Source of the DNA: Pseudochrobactrum sp. sp1633
GTDB taxonomy: Bacteria; Pseudomonadota; Alphaproteobacteria; Rhizobiales; Rhizobiaceae
DNA length: 64,000 bases
Reading direction: 5' to 3'
Assembly: GCF_030376605.1 (NCBI RefSeq)
Contig: NZ_JARRAE010000003.1
Span: 124,001-188,000 of the forward strand
Positions 56,087 to 64,000 of this stretch are shown here, one piece after another. The stretch's first letter is position 1, and every line of letters starts with the position of its first letter. The position numbers and the translations under genes were made by a program. The notes beneath the pieces were generated by a model that was not told the origin of the DNA, searched no databases, and saw only the letters and a list, made by a program, of their open reading frames with translations.

Positions 56087-57679
56087 ATGCCTTGTAATCT
56101 CACGTCTAAAATTGCACTCAGCCTTATGATGTCGGCCTCATTGCTCAGTCAGGCCGCAGCACAAAAATCAGAACAGGATATCAAAACCTATAAGCAGCAG
56201 GTGACAGCAGATGTAGAAAGCCGTGCCAAGCTTGCACAGGAGATGACGGATTCAATTTTCAGCTTTGGTGAGCTGGCTTTTCAGGAAGTGGAAACTTCGA
56301 AATACATCACGGATATTCTGGAAAAGAACGGTTTTACCATAGAGCGCGGTGTTGCCGGTCTGCCAACCGGCTGGGTGGCGCGCTGGGGTTCCGGCAAGCC
56401 GGTGATTGCACTGGGTAGTGATATTGACGGTCTGCCGAAAACATCCCAGATGCCCGGTGTTGCCTATCGCAAACCGATGATTGAGGGCGCACCCGGTCAC
56501 GGGGAAGGGCATAATTCAGGGCAGGCTGTGAATGTGGTGGCGGCACTGGCGCTTAAAGAGCTGATGGAGAAGGAAAAGCTCTCCGGCACGCTGGTGCTCT
56601 GGCCGGGTGTGGCTGAGGAACTGTTGGGCGGCAAAGCCTATATGGTACGCGACGGCGTGTTCAAGGATGCGGATGTGGTGCTGTTCACCCATGTGGGTAA
56701 TAATCTGCAAACTTCATGGGGCGCTTCCAATGGCACGGGCATGGTCTCGGTCAAATATACTTTTGGTGGTGAGTCTGCCCACTCTGCCGGTGCGCCTTGG
56801 CGCGGACGCAGTGCGCTTGATGGTGTGGAGCTGATGAATATTGGCTGGAATATGAAGCGTGAGCATTTGCGGCCTGAACAGCGCTCGCATTATGTAATTC
56901 CTGACGGCGGTGATCAGCCCAATGTGGTGCCGTCTGTTGCCAGTGTTTGGTATTTTATCCGTGAGACGGATTTTGAGAACATCGCCAAAAATTTTGCTGT
57001 AGCGAATACGATGTCTGAAGCAGCGGCAAAAATGTCGGATACGACAGTCGAGCGCCAGATTATCGGCACAGCAGCACCGCGCCATTTCAACAAGCCTGTG
57101 GCAGAAGCTGCTTATGCCAATATTCTGGAAGTAGGCCTGCCGAAATGGACAGAGGATGAAAACAGCTTTGCTAAAGCAGTGCAGAAGGCTGTGAAAGGCA
57201 AAGAAGAGGGGCTGGCAACCGAGCTTAAAAAACTGGCGCCACCGCCTGCAAAACCGGAAAGCGGCGGCTCTGATGATATCGGCGATGTGTCATGGATCGT
57301 GCCGACAATCACGCTGAACTATCCGTCGAATATTCCGAACCTTCCGGGGCATCACTGGTCAAATGCCATGTCTATGGCTACGCCGATCGCTCATAAAGGT
57401 GTGGTGGCCGGATCAAAAGTCGTTGCGATGACGGGCGTTGATTTGCTGACGAAGCCGGAGCTGGTGACGGCGGCAAAGGACTATTTTACTAATGTGCAGC
57501 AGAAAGATCAGAAATACCTGCCGATGCTCGGTGCTGATGATAAGCCGCAAATTCAGTTGAATACCGAGATTATGCAGCAATTCCGCCCTGAAATGCAGAA
57601 GCTCTATTATGATGCGGAGAAATATCCGACCTATCTGGATCAGCTCGGCATTAAATTTCCGGAGCTGAGTGCGCAATAA
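56087..57679 (+). CDS. exported M20 family amidohydrolase (AbgB-like)
   Basis: A 530-residue metallohydrolase with a signal peptide (SLLSQAAAQ, cleavage near residue 25). The M20 zinc site is suggested by GSDIDGLPK, APGHGEGHNSGQ and AEELLGGKAYM, and a lid/dimer domain includes ESAHSAGAPWRGRSALDGVEL. It resembles aminobenzoyl-glutamate hydrolase subunit B and other amidohydrolases, but is longer and periplasmic. GGAG lies 6 bases before ATG. It is divergent from the ergothionase-type operon across a palindrome-rich region, so it may release substrate for that pathway from a conjugate; the actual substrate is unknown. Confidence 0.85.
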   Translation: MPCNLTSKIALSLMMSASLLSQAAAQKSEQDIKTYKQQVTADVESRAKLAQEMTDSIFSFGELAFQEVETSKYITDILEKNGFTIERGVAGLPTGWVARWGSGKPVIALGSDIDGLPKTSQMPGVAYRKPMIEGAPGHGEGHNSGQAVNVVAALALKELMEKEKLSGTLVLWPGVAEELLGGKAYMVRDGVFKDADVVLFTHVGNNLQTSWGASNGTGMVSVKYTFGGESAHSAGAPWRGRSALDGVELMNIGWNMKREHLRPEQRSHYVIPDGGDQPNVVPSVASVWYFIRETDFENIAKNFAVANTMSEAAAKMSDTTVERQIIGTAAPRHFNKPVAEAAYANILEVGLPKWTEDENSFAKAVQKAVKGKEEGLATELKKLAPPPAKPESGGSDDIGDVSWIVPTITLNYPSNIPNLPGHHWSNAMSMATPIAHKGVVAGSKVVAMTGVDLLTKPELVTAAKDYFTNVQQKDQKYLPMLGADDKPQIQLNTEIMQQFRPEMQKLYYDAEKYPTYLDQLGIKFPELSAQ

Positions 57680-57701
57680 GCTATAACCTGCAAAAACAAG
57701 A

Positions 57702-57733
57702 ATACAGGCAGCTGCAGCAACCGTTGCCTGTAT
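57702..57733. terminator. stem-loop between convergent genes
   Basis: The stem ATACAGGCA / TGCCTGTAT with a 14-nt loop lies between the M20 gene and the convergent regulator. T-rich sequence follows on the minus strand. Confidence 0.5.
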
Positions 57734-57738
57734 AATTC

Positions 57739-58416
57739 TTATGTGACCGGCGTGATACGATAGGCGCATCGCCGCGCACCGAGCAAAATATGCTCGCACC
57801 GTTCAATTTTGCAGCCATCACCGAGAATGGTCTGGAATATTGTGAGCTCCGAACGGCAAAAACCCTGACAAACAGCTGCCGCTGCACAAATAGGGCAATG
57901 ATTTTCAATCAGCAGCCATGTCCCGTCCGGCTCGGAGCGCCATTCCGACATATAGCCTTCTTCGCTGCGCAGTTGTGAAAGACAGGCAATGCGTTGCTCA
58001 ACGGCAGTCATATCCTGCATCGCCGCCCGATAGGTGTCTAATACCTCTTGTTCACGCAGGGCGATGATACGGTCAGTCAGACTTGCTTCAAGCTTGTTCA
58101 TATGCCGCAATAAGGTAGCGGTCAGTTCGGCATGTGTATCAGGAAAACGGCTGTTACCTTTATCGGTCAGCTGCCAGAATTGCACCGGTCTGCCAGCCTT
58201 TGGCTTTTTTTCAGTAAGATAGGGTTCAACCAGTCCTTCTGTCACAGATTTTTGCAATTGCTGGCGTATATTCTCTGTGCCGGTGCCTGCAAGATTCGCC
58301 AATGCGGATATTGTTTGCGGACCACGGGTTTTAAGAATAAACAGCAGGCGTCCGGCAGTGCTTTGTTGAGCAGTGTCGTTTTTTTCACCTGAGGTGGTAA
58401 TGTCACAACTTGACAT
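57739..58416 (-). CDS. SufR-like helix-turn-helix regulator with C-terminal Cys cluster
   Basis: A 225-residue regulator of the COG2345/SufR type. An N-terminal winged helix (residues 20-90, SALANLAGTGTENIRQQL) is followed by a helical linker and a C-terminal domain with Cys in CPICAAAAVCQGFCRSEL, GDGCKIERCEH and RRCAY, the arrangement that binds an Fe-S cluster or metal in SufR. I start at the Met of MSSCDITT because GGAG lies 6 bases upstream; a longer frame adds ten residues. It is divergent from an MFS pump whose start is 158 bases away, its likely target. Confidence 0.85.
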   Translation of the reverse strand: MSSCDITTSGEKNDTAQQSTAGRLLFILKTRGPQTISALANLAGTGTENIRQQLQKSVTEGLVEPYLTEKKPKAGRPVQFWQLTDKGNSRFPDTHAELTATLLRHMNKLEASLTDRIIALREQEVLDTYRAAMQDMTAVEQRIACLSQLRSEEGYMSEWRSEPDGTWLLIENHCPICAAAAVCQGFCRSELTIFQTILGDGCKIERCEHILLGARRCAYRITPVT

Positions 58417-58574
58417 TTGGTCTCCTGCTGAATATTCCAAGTACATACTTGCTTAATTAGCGGCTTTGTCAGGGCTTTGCAACCCGACCGGTATAATCCG
58501 GTTAAAATTGATGAGAAACACAGGCGCATTCCCGCCGGAACTCATGGTTTTTGAGAGCTGTTCCGGAGAATACT

Positions 58575-59999
58575 ATGTCTGATCCAGCATCGCTCGTCAG
58601 TCACCATAAGGTTGGCTGGGGAGATTTGTTGACTGGCAGAAATGCCGTTCGCTCACTGGCGCTTGCAGGTGGTGTCGGGCTGCATGCCATTAATGTTTAT
58701 ATTGCGACAACAATTCTGCCATCAGTCGTGACTGATATCGGCGGGCTTGATTATTACGCATGGAACACGACCCTGTTTATTGTAGCGTCGATCATCGGTT
58801 CCACGCTGGCGGTTAAACTGTTGCGCGCAGTCGGTCCGCGTAAAGCCTATGCAATCTCAGCAGGTGTTTTTGCTCTGGGTACGCTGATTTGTGCAATGTC
58901 ACCGAGCATGCCGATGCTGCTGGTCGGGCGGTTCGTGCAGGGTTTTGGTGGCGGTTTCATGCTGGCATTGTCTTATGCCATGATCCGCATTGCATTTCCT
59001 GAGGCGCTGTGGCCAAGGGCGATGGCGCTGGTTTCCGGCATGTGGGGCGTGGCTACGCTGATCGGACCGGCCGTTGGTGGTATATTTGCAGAGCTGGGGC
59101 AATGGCGCGCGGCTTTCTGGCTGGTTGTGCCCGCAGCCTTGCTGTTTGCAGTCATTGCACTGTTCGTGCTGCCGGATGAGCGCCATGAGGATGAAGACAC
59201 CAATCGTCTGCCATTCGCGCAACTCACCCTGCTGACACTGGCTGTTTTTGCAGTATCACTCGGCAGTGTCAGTCCGCAGGTTATATGGAACGTGGCTGGT
59301 ATCAGCAGCGCAATTATCCTGATTGCGTTCATGATCCGTCTGGAGACAACCAGCAGCAAGCGTTTATTGCCAAGCGGCTCGTTCAGTTTCAGTCAGCCGC
59401 TCGGCCCTGTCATTGTTACAATGTCTTTGCTGGCGCTGACTGTAACCTCGGTTGAAGTGTTCATACCGCTGTTTTTGCAGGTTTTACATCATCAGACACC
59501 GTTGGTTGCCGGTTATCTCGCCGCTCTGATGGGCGCAGGCTGGACACTCGGTTCAATCATGAGTTCCGGTATTGCATCGCGCCGTGTTCGGGATGTGATT
59601 ATTATCGGCCCGCTGACGTCTTTTGCCGGTATGGTTCTGCTGCTTTGGTTGCTGCCAATTGCCAGCGGCGGAACCTATCTGGAATTGCTGCCGCTCTGTG
59701 CCGGTTTTCTCGCCGTTGGTTGTGGTGTGGGCATGACATGGCCGCATCTTTTGACACGGGTGCTGAAGGTCGCTCCCGATGATGAAAAGGATCTGGCTTC
59801 TACCGCCATCACCACTGTTCAGCTGTTCTCGGCAGGTCTTGGTGCAGCGATGGCCGGTATGGTGACCAGCCTTGGCGGCCTGACAGTTCCGGGTGGCATG
59901 GCAGGAACGTCCAGCGCTGCATTCTGGCTGTTCCTGAGTTTTGGTTTAGGGCCTTTGCTGGCATTCTTCTGTGCTTCACGCATGGTCAAACGCTGGTAA
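58575..59999 (+). CDS. MFS efflux transporter
   Basis: A 474-residue transporter with about 14 hydrophobic spans. LHAINVYIATTILPSVVTDIGG in span 1 and VGRFVQGFGGGFMLALSYAMIR (motif B/C region) are typical of drug:H+ antiporters. I start at the Met of MSDPASLV with CCGGAG 6 bases upstream. The divergent SufR-like regulator suggests a role in redox, metal or drug export. It ends at a terminator shared with the convergent msrQ gene. Confidence 0.87.
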   Translation: MSDPASLVSHHKVGWGDLLTGRNAVRSLALAGGVGLHAINVYIATTILPSVVTDIGGLDYYAWNTTLFIVASIIGSTLAVKLLRAVGPRKAYAISAGVFALGTLICAMSPSMPMLLVGRFVQGFGGGFMLALSYAMIRIAFPEALWPRAMALVSGMWGVATLIGPAVGGIFAELGQWRAAFWLVVPAALLFAVIALFVLPDERHEDEDTNRLPFAQLTLLTLAVFAVSLGSVSPQVIWNVAGISSAIILIAFMIRLETTSSKRLLPSGSFSFSQPLGPVIVTMSLLALTVTSVEVFIPLFLQVLHHQTPLVAGYLAALMGAGWTLGSIMSSGIASRRVRDVIIIGPLTSFAGMVLLLWLLPIASGGTYLELLPLCAGFLAVGCGVGMTWPHLLTRVLKVAPDDEKDLASTAITTVQLFSAGLGAAMAGMVTSLGGLTVPGGMAGTSSAAFWLFLSFGLGPLLAFFCASRMVKRW

Positions 60000-60024
60000 A
60001 ATCAGTCACTTGCGTTAAAAAGAT

Positions 60025-60061
60025 AAAGCTGACCGGCACGTTGTGCTGGTCAGCTTTTTTT
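60025..60061. terminator. terminator shared by the MFS gene and msrQ
   Basis: The stem AAAGCTGACC-GCAC / GTGC-GGTCAGCTTT is followed by T7. The right arm contains the stop codon of the minus-strand msrQ gene. Confidence 0.82.
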
Positions 60062-60724
60062 ATGTGCCAGATAGGGCTGCCGGACGAAGCGCCATGCGAC
60101 GAGTACAATGATAATCAGGCCGTAAATCAGCGGCTCCGGTGGCCAGCTTTTAACCGACATCAGAAAATGCAGGCTGCCGGCAAGGGCGATGATATAAATC
60201 AGCCGGTGCAGGCTTTGCCAACCGCTCTTGAGCTTACGGATTGACCACTGGTTTGAAGTTATTGCCAGCGGGATCAGCAGTAAAAAACCGATAAACCCAA
60301 AGACGATAAACCAGCGTTGCGTTACATCCTTCACGATTTCCGGCCAGTTCAACCCGCGGTCGAGAATGATATAAGTCGCAAAATGCATGGCCACATAATA
60401 GAAGGCCAGCAGGCCGAGAGCACGACGATAGGGCAGAAAATTCAACCGGAATAAATCGCGCAGCGGCGTGACGAGCAAAGTCAGGATTAAAAAGCGTAAA
60501 GCCCACAATCCGAGCACATGCTCAAATTCTTTGACCGGATTTGCTCCCAGTTGATTGGTGGCAGCCAGCCAGAATGCCCATAGTGCCGGAGCCAGACCTA
60601 CAGCATAGATACCCCATCGCAACCAGGGATTATTGGGGATTTTGACCGGTGGCTTACGTGCAGCTGTTTGTTTGCCCGATGTGCGGGGCATAGCGATAGT
60701 TTGCGCAGCGATATCAGGTTTCAT
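60050..60724 (-). CDS. msrQ: haem-binding membrane subunit of protein-methionine-sulfoxide reductase
   Basis: A 224-residue membrane protein with six spans and the conserved His residues of the ferric-reductase-like YedZ/MsrQ family (YYVAMHFATYIILD, LHRLIYIIALAGSLHF). It passes electrons from quinones through haem to periplasmic MsrP, which repairs methionine sulfoxide in envelope proteins. A basic N-terminal extension of about 25 residues precedes the first span. msrP lies 160 bases upstream on the same strand, but a repeat element separates the two genes. Confidence 0.93.
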   Translation of the reverse strand: MKPDIAAQTIAMPRTSGKQTAARKPPVKIPNNPWLRWGIYAVGLAPALWAFWLAATNQLGANPVKEFEHVLGLWALRFLILTLLVTPLRDLFRLNFLPYRRALGLLAFYYVAMHFATYIILDRGLNWPEIVKDVTQRWFIVFGFIGFLLLIPLAITSNQWSIRKLKSGWQSLHRLIYIIALAGSLHFLMSVKSWPPEPLIYGLIIIVLVAWRFVRQPYLAHKKS

Positions 60725-60738
60725 GCCGGTTCCCGCTC

Positions 60739-60780
60739 TAGAGCATTTCCAGTTTATTTTGGATCATAGGAAATGCTCTA
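60739..60780. repeat. palindromic AGAGCATTTCC hairpin
   Basis: The perfect arms TAGAGCATTTCC and GGAAATGCTCTA are separated by 18 bases. It resembles the AGAGCATAATT hairpin at 4601 and directly precedes the family 2 repeat copy. Confidence 0.65.
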
Positions 60781-60810
60781 TCTTTTTGTTTATACGCGTA
60801 TCTTATCTGA

Positions 60811-60886
60811 TCGAAGCGGGATGAGAAATCAGTCTAGTGGACTGATTTCCCGGAGAAGGCGCTTCACACTTTTCGGGATACACTCT
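60811..60886. repeat. intergenic repeat family 2, copy B
   Basis: It matches 48438-48511: TCGAAGCGGGA, the inner hairpin GAAATCAGT-N8-ACTGATTTC, GAAGGCGCT and CACACTTTT are shared. The element fills the gap between msrP and msrQ and touches the msrP stop region. Confidence 0.65.
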
Positions 60887-61838
60887 AATAATTCTTGGTC
60901 AGATCCATGCCGCTGTAGAGTTGGGCAACATGCTCGCCATAACCATTAAACGGTAGTGTATCGCGCCTGTCCGGTGAGAAGAAGCTGCCGCTGCCGATGC
61001 GTGTTTCCGACTTCTGGCTCCAGCGTGGGTGATCCACTGCCGGATTAACATTGGCATAGAAACCATATTCCGAAGCGTTCTGCATTTTCCATGCAGTGAC
61101 GGGCTCTTTGTCGGTCAGTGTAATTTTGACAATGGATTTTATGCCCTTGAAGCCATATTTCCACGGCACAACGAGACGCACCGGCGCGCCGTTCTGATTG
61201 GCGAGGGTTTCGCCATAGAGGCCGGTTGCCAGTAATGTGAGCGGGTTCATCGCCTCATCAAGGCGCAGCCCTTCACGATAAGGCCAGTCGAGTACCGCAA
61301 AAGCACCGCCAACGCCCGGCATTTCTTTTGGCCGCAGAGCCGTTTCAAAGGCAACATATTTGGCAGAGCCGAGCGGTTCAGCCAGTTTCAGCAGTTCTGA
61401 CAACTGAAAGCCCTGCCAGGGAATAACCATCGACCAGGCTTCGACGCAGCGCATACGATAGACGCGCTCTTCAATGCTCATTTTCTTGATCAGGTCATCA
61501 ATATCGTATGTCGCAGGCTTTGCCACCATGCCGCCGACTTCGATTGTCCACGGGCGTGGCTTGAAATTGCCGGAGTAGCTGGACGGATCGGATTTGCCTG
61601 TGCCGAATTCGTAAAAATTATTATAGGTCAGCACAGAGTCTTTTGGCGTCAGCGTCTCATCAGTTTTGAAACCGTCTGCACTGTCTTTGGCTGAGGCAAT
61701 ATCCGGTAATAGACCGCCCAGAGATAAACCAATGCCGGCAGCAATACCTGTTTTGATAAATTCCCGTCGCCGCAAATAAAATGTCTGACTGGTGATTTCA
61801 GAGGATGCGATATCGGATTTAAAAAATGATTTAGACAT
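60885..61838 (-). CDS. msrP: protein-methionine-sulfoxide reductase catalytic subunit
   Basis: A 317-residue periplasmic molybdoenzyme. The Tat signal has twin arginines in LRRREFIKT (residues 22-30). The molybdopterin-binding Cys is Cys131 in YRMRCVEAW, followed by the PWQGFQL segment of the sulfite-oxidase fold. It reduces methionine sulfoxide residues in periplasmic proteins with electrons from MsrQ. It is exported folded with its cofactor. The upstream promoter region is AT-rich; gltA is the next gene upstream on the same strand, beyond a terminator. Confidence 0.94.
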   Translation of the reverse strand: MSKSFFKSDIASSEITSQTFYLRRREFIKTGIAAGIGLSLGGLLPDIASAKDSADGFKTDETLTPKDSVLTYNNFYEFGTGKSDPSSYSGNFKPRPWTIEVGGMVAKPATYDIDDLIKKMSIEERVYRMRCVEAWSMVIPWQGFQLSELLKLAEPLGSAKYVAFETALRPKEMPGVGGAFAVLDWPYREGLRLDEAMNPLTLLATGLYGETLANQNGAPVRLVVPWKYGFKGIKSIVKITLTDKEPVTAWKMQNASEYGFYANVNPAVDHPRWSQKSETRIGSGSFFSPDRRDTLPFNGYGEHVAQLYSGMDLTKNY

Positions 61839-61980
61839 AGCACTTGCTCCCTGCTGACTTGCGTCAGCGTAATTATAGGGGAATAGGGCGGAATTAATAT
61901 CGGCTAATATATTAGAGGAAATCTATGGTAGAATTTAGTTTATAAAACGGGATTTGTAAGATTTAAATATTGTGAAACAT

Positions 61981-62008
61981 AAAAAAGGCTCCCGAAGGAG
62001 CCTTTTTT
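61981..62008 (-). terminator. rho-independent terminator of gltA
   Basis: The stem AAGGCTCC / GGAGCCTT with a CGAA loop is flanked by A6 and T6 tracts, 55 bases past the gltA stop on the minus strand. Confidence 0.85.
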
Positions 62009-62063
62009 ATTTGTCGGAGCCGGATATTGATCCGAGATAGTGCTCTCAGATATCCGGCACAGA

Positions 62064-63356
62064 TTATTTGCGTTTAGCAAGCGGTACGAAATCGCGCTGT
62101 GCGTAGCCGGTATAAAGCTGACGCGGACGGCCAATTTTCTGCTGCGGATCTTCAACCATTTCCTTCCACTGGGCAACCCAGCCGATGGTACGGGCAACGG
62201 CGAACAGAACAGTAAACATTTCTGTCGGGAAGCCGAGAGCCTTGAGAGTGATGCCGGAATAGAAGTCGATATTCGGATACAGCTTCTTCTCGATGAAATA
62301 TTCATCGGTCAGAGCAATATTTTCCAGTTCCATTGCAACGTCGAGCAACGGATCATCTTTGATGCCGAGTTCGCCGAGAACTTCATGCGTGGTTTTCTGC
62401 ATGATGCGGGCGCGCGGATCGTAGTTCTTGTAAACGCGGTGACCGAAGCCCATCAGACGGAACGGATCATTCTTGTCTTTTGCCTTGGCAATAAATTCAG
62501 GAATACGATCAACCGAGCCGATTTCAGCCAGCATGTTCAATGCAGCTTCGTTGGCGCCGCCATGAGCAGGGCCCCAGAGGCAGGCAATACCGGCAGCGAT
62601 ACAAGCAAATGGATTGGCACCCGAAGAACCGGCAAGACGCACAGTTGAAGTCGAGGCATTTTGTTCGTGATCAGCATGAAGAATAAAGATGCGGTCCATA
62701 GCGCGTGCCAGAACCGGATTAACCTTATATTCTTCGCAAGGCACGGCAAAGCACATGCGCAGGAAGTTGGAAGCCAGATCAAGATCATTCTTCGGATAAA
62801 CGAAAGGCTGACCGACATGATATTTATAGGCCATTGCGGCCAGTGTCGGCATTTTCGCCAGAAGGCGGATCGAGGCAACCATACGCTGATGCGGATCAGT
62901 AATGTCGGTTGAGTCGTGGTAGAAGGCGGACATGGCGCCAACGCAGCCAACCATAATGGCCATCGGATGTGCATCACGGCGGAAGCCAGTGAAGAAGCGC
63001 GACATCTGCTCATGCACCATTGTGTGGCGGGTCACGCGGTAGTCAAAATCTGCTTTCTGGGTCTTGGTTGGCAATTCGCCGTAGAGAAGCAGGTAGCAGG
63101 TTTCAAGGAAATCGCCCTGTTCGGCGAGCTGTTCAATCGGATAGCCGCGATGCAGGAGAACGCCTTCATCACCATCAATATAAGTGATTTTGGATTCGCA
63201 GGAAGCGGTTGAAGTGAAACCAGGATCGTATGTGAAGGAATTTGTATTCTTGTAAAGCGGGCCGATTTCGACGACATCTGGTCCGATTGTACCTTTGCGG
63301 ACCGGCAATTCGGTCGAATTGCCATTTAGCGTGATTGTCGCTGTCGTATTAGACAT
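62064..63356 (-). CDS. gltA: citrate synthase
   Basis: A 430-residue type II (hexameric, Gram-negative) citrate synthase that condenses oxaloacetate and acetyl-CoA at entry to the TCA cycle. The catalytic triad is His265 (GPAHGGANE), His306 ([14 protein letters not shown]) and Asp364 (NIDFYSG). I start at the Met of [13 protein letters not shown], 6 bases after AGGA; a frame extension of 19 residues upstream is unlikely. The order gltX-gltA on the same strand is that of Brucella. Confidence 0.97.
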   Translation of the reverse strand: MSNTTATITLNGNSTELPVRKGTIGPDVVEIGPLYKNTNSFTYDPGFTSTASCESKITYIDGDEGVLLHRGYPIEQLAEQGDFLETCYLLLYGELPTKTQKADFDYRVTRHTMVHEQMSRFFTGFRRDAHPMAIMVGCVGAMSAFYHDSTDITDPHQRMVASIRLLAKMPTLAAMAYKYHVGQPFVYPKNDLDLASNFLRMCFAVPCEEYKVNPVLARAMDRIFILHADHEQNASTSTVRLAGSSGANPFACIAAGIACLWGPAHGGANEAALNMLAEIGSVDRIPEFIAKAKDKNDPFRLMGFGHRVYKNYDPRARIMQKTTHEVLGELGIKDDPLLDVAMELENIALTDEYFIEKKLYPNIDFYSGITLKALGFPTEMFTVLFAVARTIGWVAQWKEMVEDPQQKIGRPRQLYTGYAQRDFVPLAKRK

Positions 63357-63715
63357 ACTGGTTCCTTTCATCATCGCGCTCACTGCTCGTGGATAGCAGT
63401 AAATTTGGAGCATACTGCCGAAAACGGGTGTTTCGGTTTAGTCTTATGCATAGAAACATACAGTTAGGGTATTTTCACTGGCGCTGCCAGTTTGAAAAAT
63501 ACCCTAAGCCGGATCTCACTCAAAATTTATGATATTTCTGAATGATTGCCTGCAAAAATTCACGGCTCAAACTATCGTAATTATATCGCGTTGCAACGTA
63601 CAAATTTGACTTTGAATGTACAACTTTCTGTCAAGTCACCATTCTTACGACAGTTCGCTGTATGAGAAAATCACAGTGCCGTGTTTCTGTTAGAAAACAC
63701 GGCACTGAAGAGGTC
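63357..63715. other. 359-base intergenic region gltX / gltA with an inverted repeat
   Basis: This contains the gltA promoter region and, at 63464-63511, an inverted repeat with arms TTAGGGTATTTT / AAAATACCCTAA around a small GC hairpin (CTGGCGCTGCCAG). At 63674-63707 a stem CAGTGCCGTGTTT / AAACACGGCACTG lies 9 bases past the gltX stop and probably terminates that gene. No coding sequence is seen. Confidence 0.55.
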
Positions 63716-64000
63716 TTAAATGGCCTGATCCTGAATGCGTCCGAGGGATTCTTCCCGCCCAAGCACAACAAGAACATCAAAGACACCCGGTGAGGTTGCA
63801 CGGCCGGTAAGGGCGGCGCGCAATGGCTGGGCAATCTTGCCAAGCTTCAGTCCGGTTGATTCTGCATGCGCACGCACAACAGCATCGAGCGCTTCCGCAG
63901 TCCATTCAGCAGCTGCAAGCTGCGGCAGGACGGCTTTGAGAATCGCGCGGCCTTCATCATTGAGCAGGCTTGCGGCCTTTTCATCCAGTGGCAGCGGGCG
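63716..64000 (-). CDS. gltX: glutamyl-tRNA synthetase (second), C-terminal part
   Basis: The frame is open to the right edge of the window and gives the last 94 residues of a GltX anticodon-binding domain ([30 protein letters not shown] near the end, stop at 63716). The [14 protein letters not shown] pattern is diagnostic of bacterial GltX. It is distinct in sequence from the complete GltX at 25406, so two paralogues exist. The catalytic half lies outside the window. Confidence 0.88.
   Translation of the reverse strand, partial: RPLPLDEKAASLLNDEGRAILKAVLPQLAAAEWTAEALDAVVRAHAESTGLKLGKIAQPLRAALTGRATSPGVFDVLVVLGREESLGRIQDQAI

Overview
The window is chromosomal DNA of an alphaproteobacterium of the order Hyphomicrobiales (Rhizobiales), most likely family Brucellaceae. 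The evidence is the gene content and order (gyrA-coaD-two cyclophilins-queA-tgt, gltX next to gltA, class II DAHP synthase, maeB with a fused PTA domain, BhuA/HmuT haem uptake, RirA-type and alphaproteobacterial LexA-type sites). Base composition is moderate, near 50-55 % GC by eye, lower than Brucella, so a relative such as Pseudochrobactrum is plausible. No tRNA, rRNA, CRISPR array, insertion sequence or phage gene was seen.

Layout. 1-13,500: the tail of a periplasmic-glucan phosphoglycerol-transferase-like gene, a 28-codon membrane peptide behind a LexA box, dnaE, a reductase/HxlR divergent pair, rpsD, ssb, marC, gyrA and an unlisted 59-residue membrane protein. 13,500-30,100: housekeeping block (coaD, two peptidyl-prolyl isomerases, queA-tgt for queuosine, gph, rpiA, a DUF2059 protein, gor, aromatic biosynthesis, dgkA, nadE, gltX, maeB). 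30,300-37,300: a muropeptide-recycling epimerase, a four-gene Mla-type lipid ABC transporter and a SLC13/TrkA-C permease. 37,250-41,600: iron/haem uptake (siderophore-interacting flavoprotein, TonB haem receptor, haem-binding protein) around an iron-responsive promoter. 41,600-46,300: TetR/MFS efflux pair, a BASS transporter and a betaine/metabolite-type MFS symporter.

46,500-57,700 is the most interesting part. A five-gene minus-strand operon encodes an exported lyase of the HAL/PAL fold without the Ala-Ser-Gly triad that makes the MIO cofactor, a cyclic amidohydrolase, a carbamoylase-type M20 hydrolase, a DUF917 protein and a divergent urocanase. These five families match, step for step, the known route ergothioneine -> thiourocanate + trimethylamine -> 5-oxo-2-thioxoimidazolidine propionate -> hydantoin propionate -> N-carbamoyl-glutamate -> glutamate. 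The operon is flanked by a LysR-type regulator made of two complete LysR units in one chain, a candidate transporter, and a second exported M20 hydrolase. I read it as an ergothioneine-degradation island with a periplasmic first step, not as a histidine (hut) operon.

57,700-64,000: a SufR-like regulator with a divergent MFS pump, msrQ and msrP (methionine-sulfoxide repair) separated by an intergenic repeat, gltA and the C-terminus of a second gltX. Several families of short palindromic intergenic repeats are scattered through the window.
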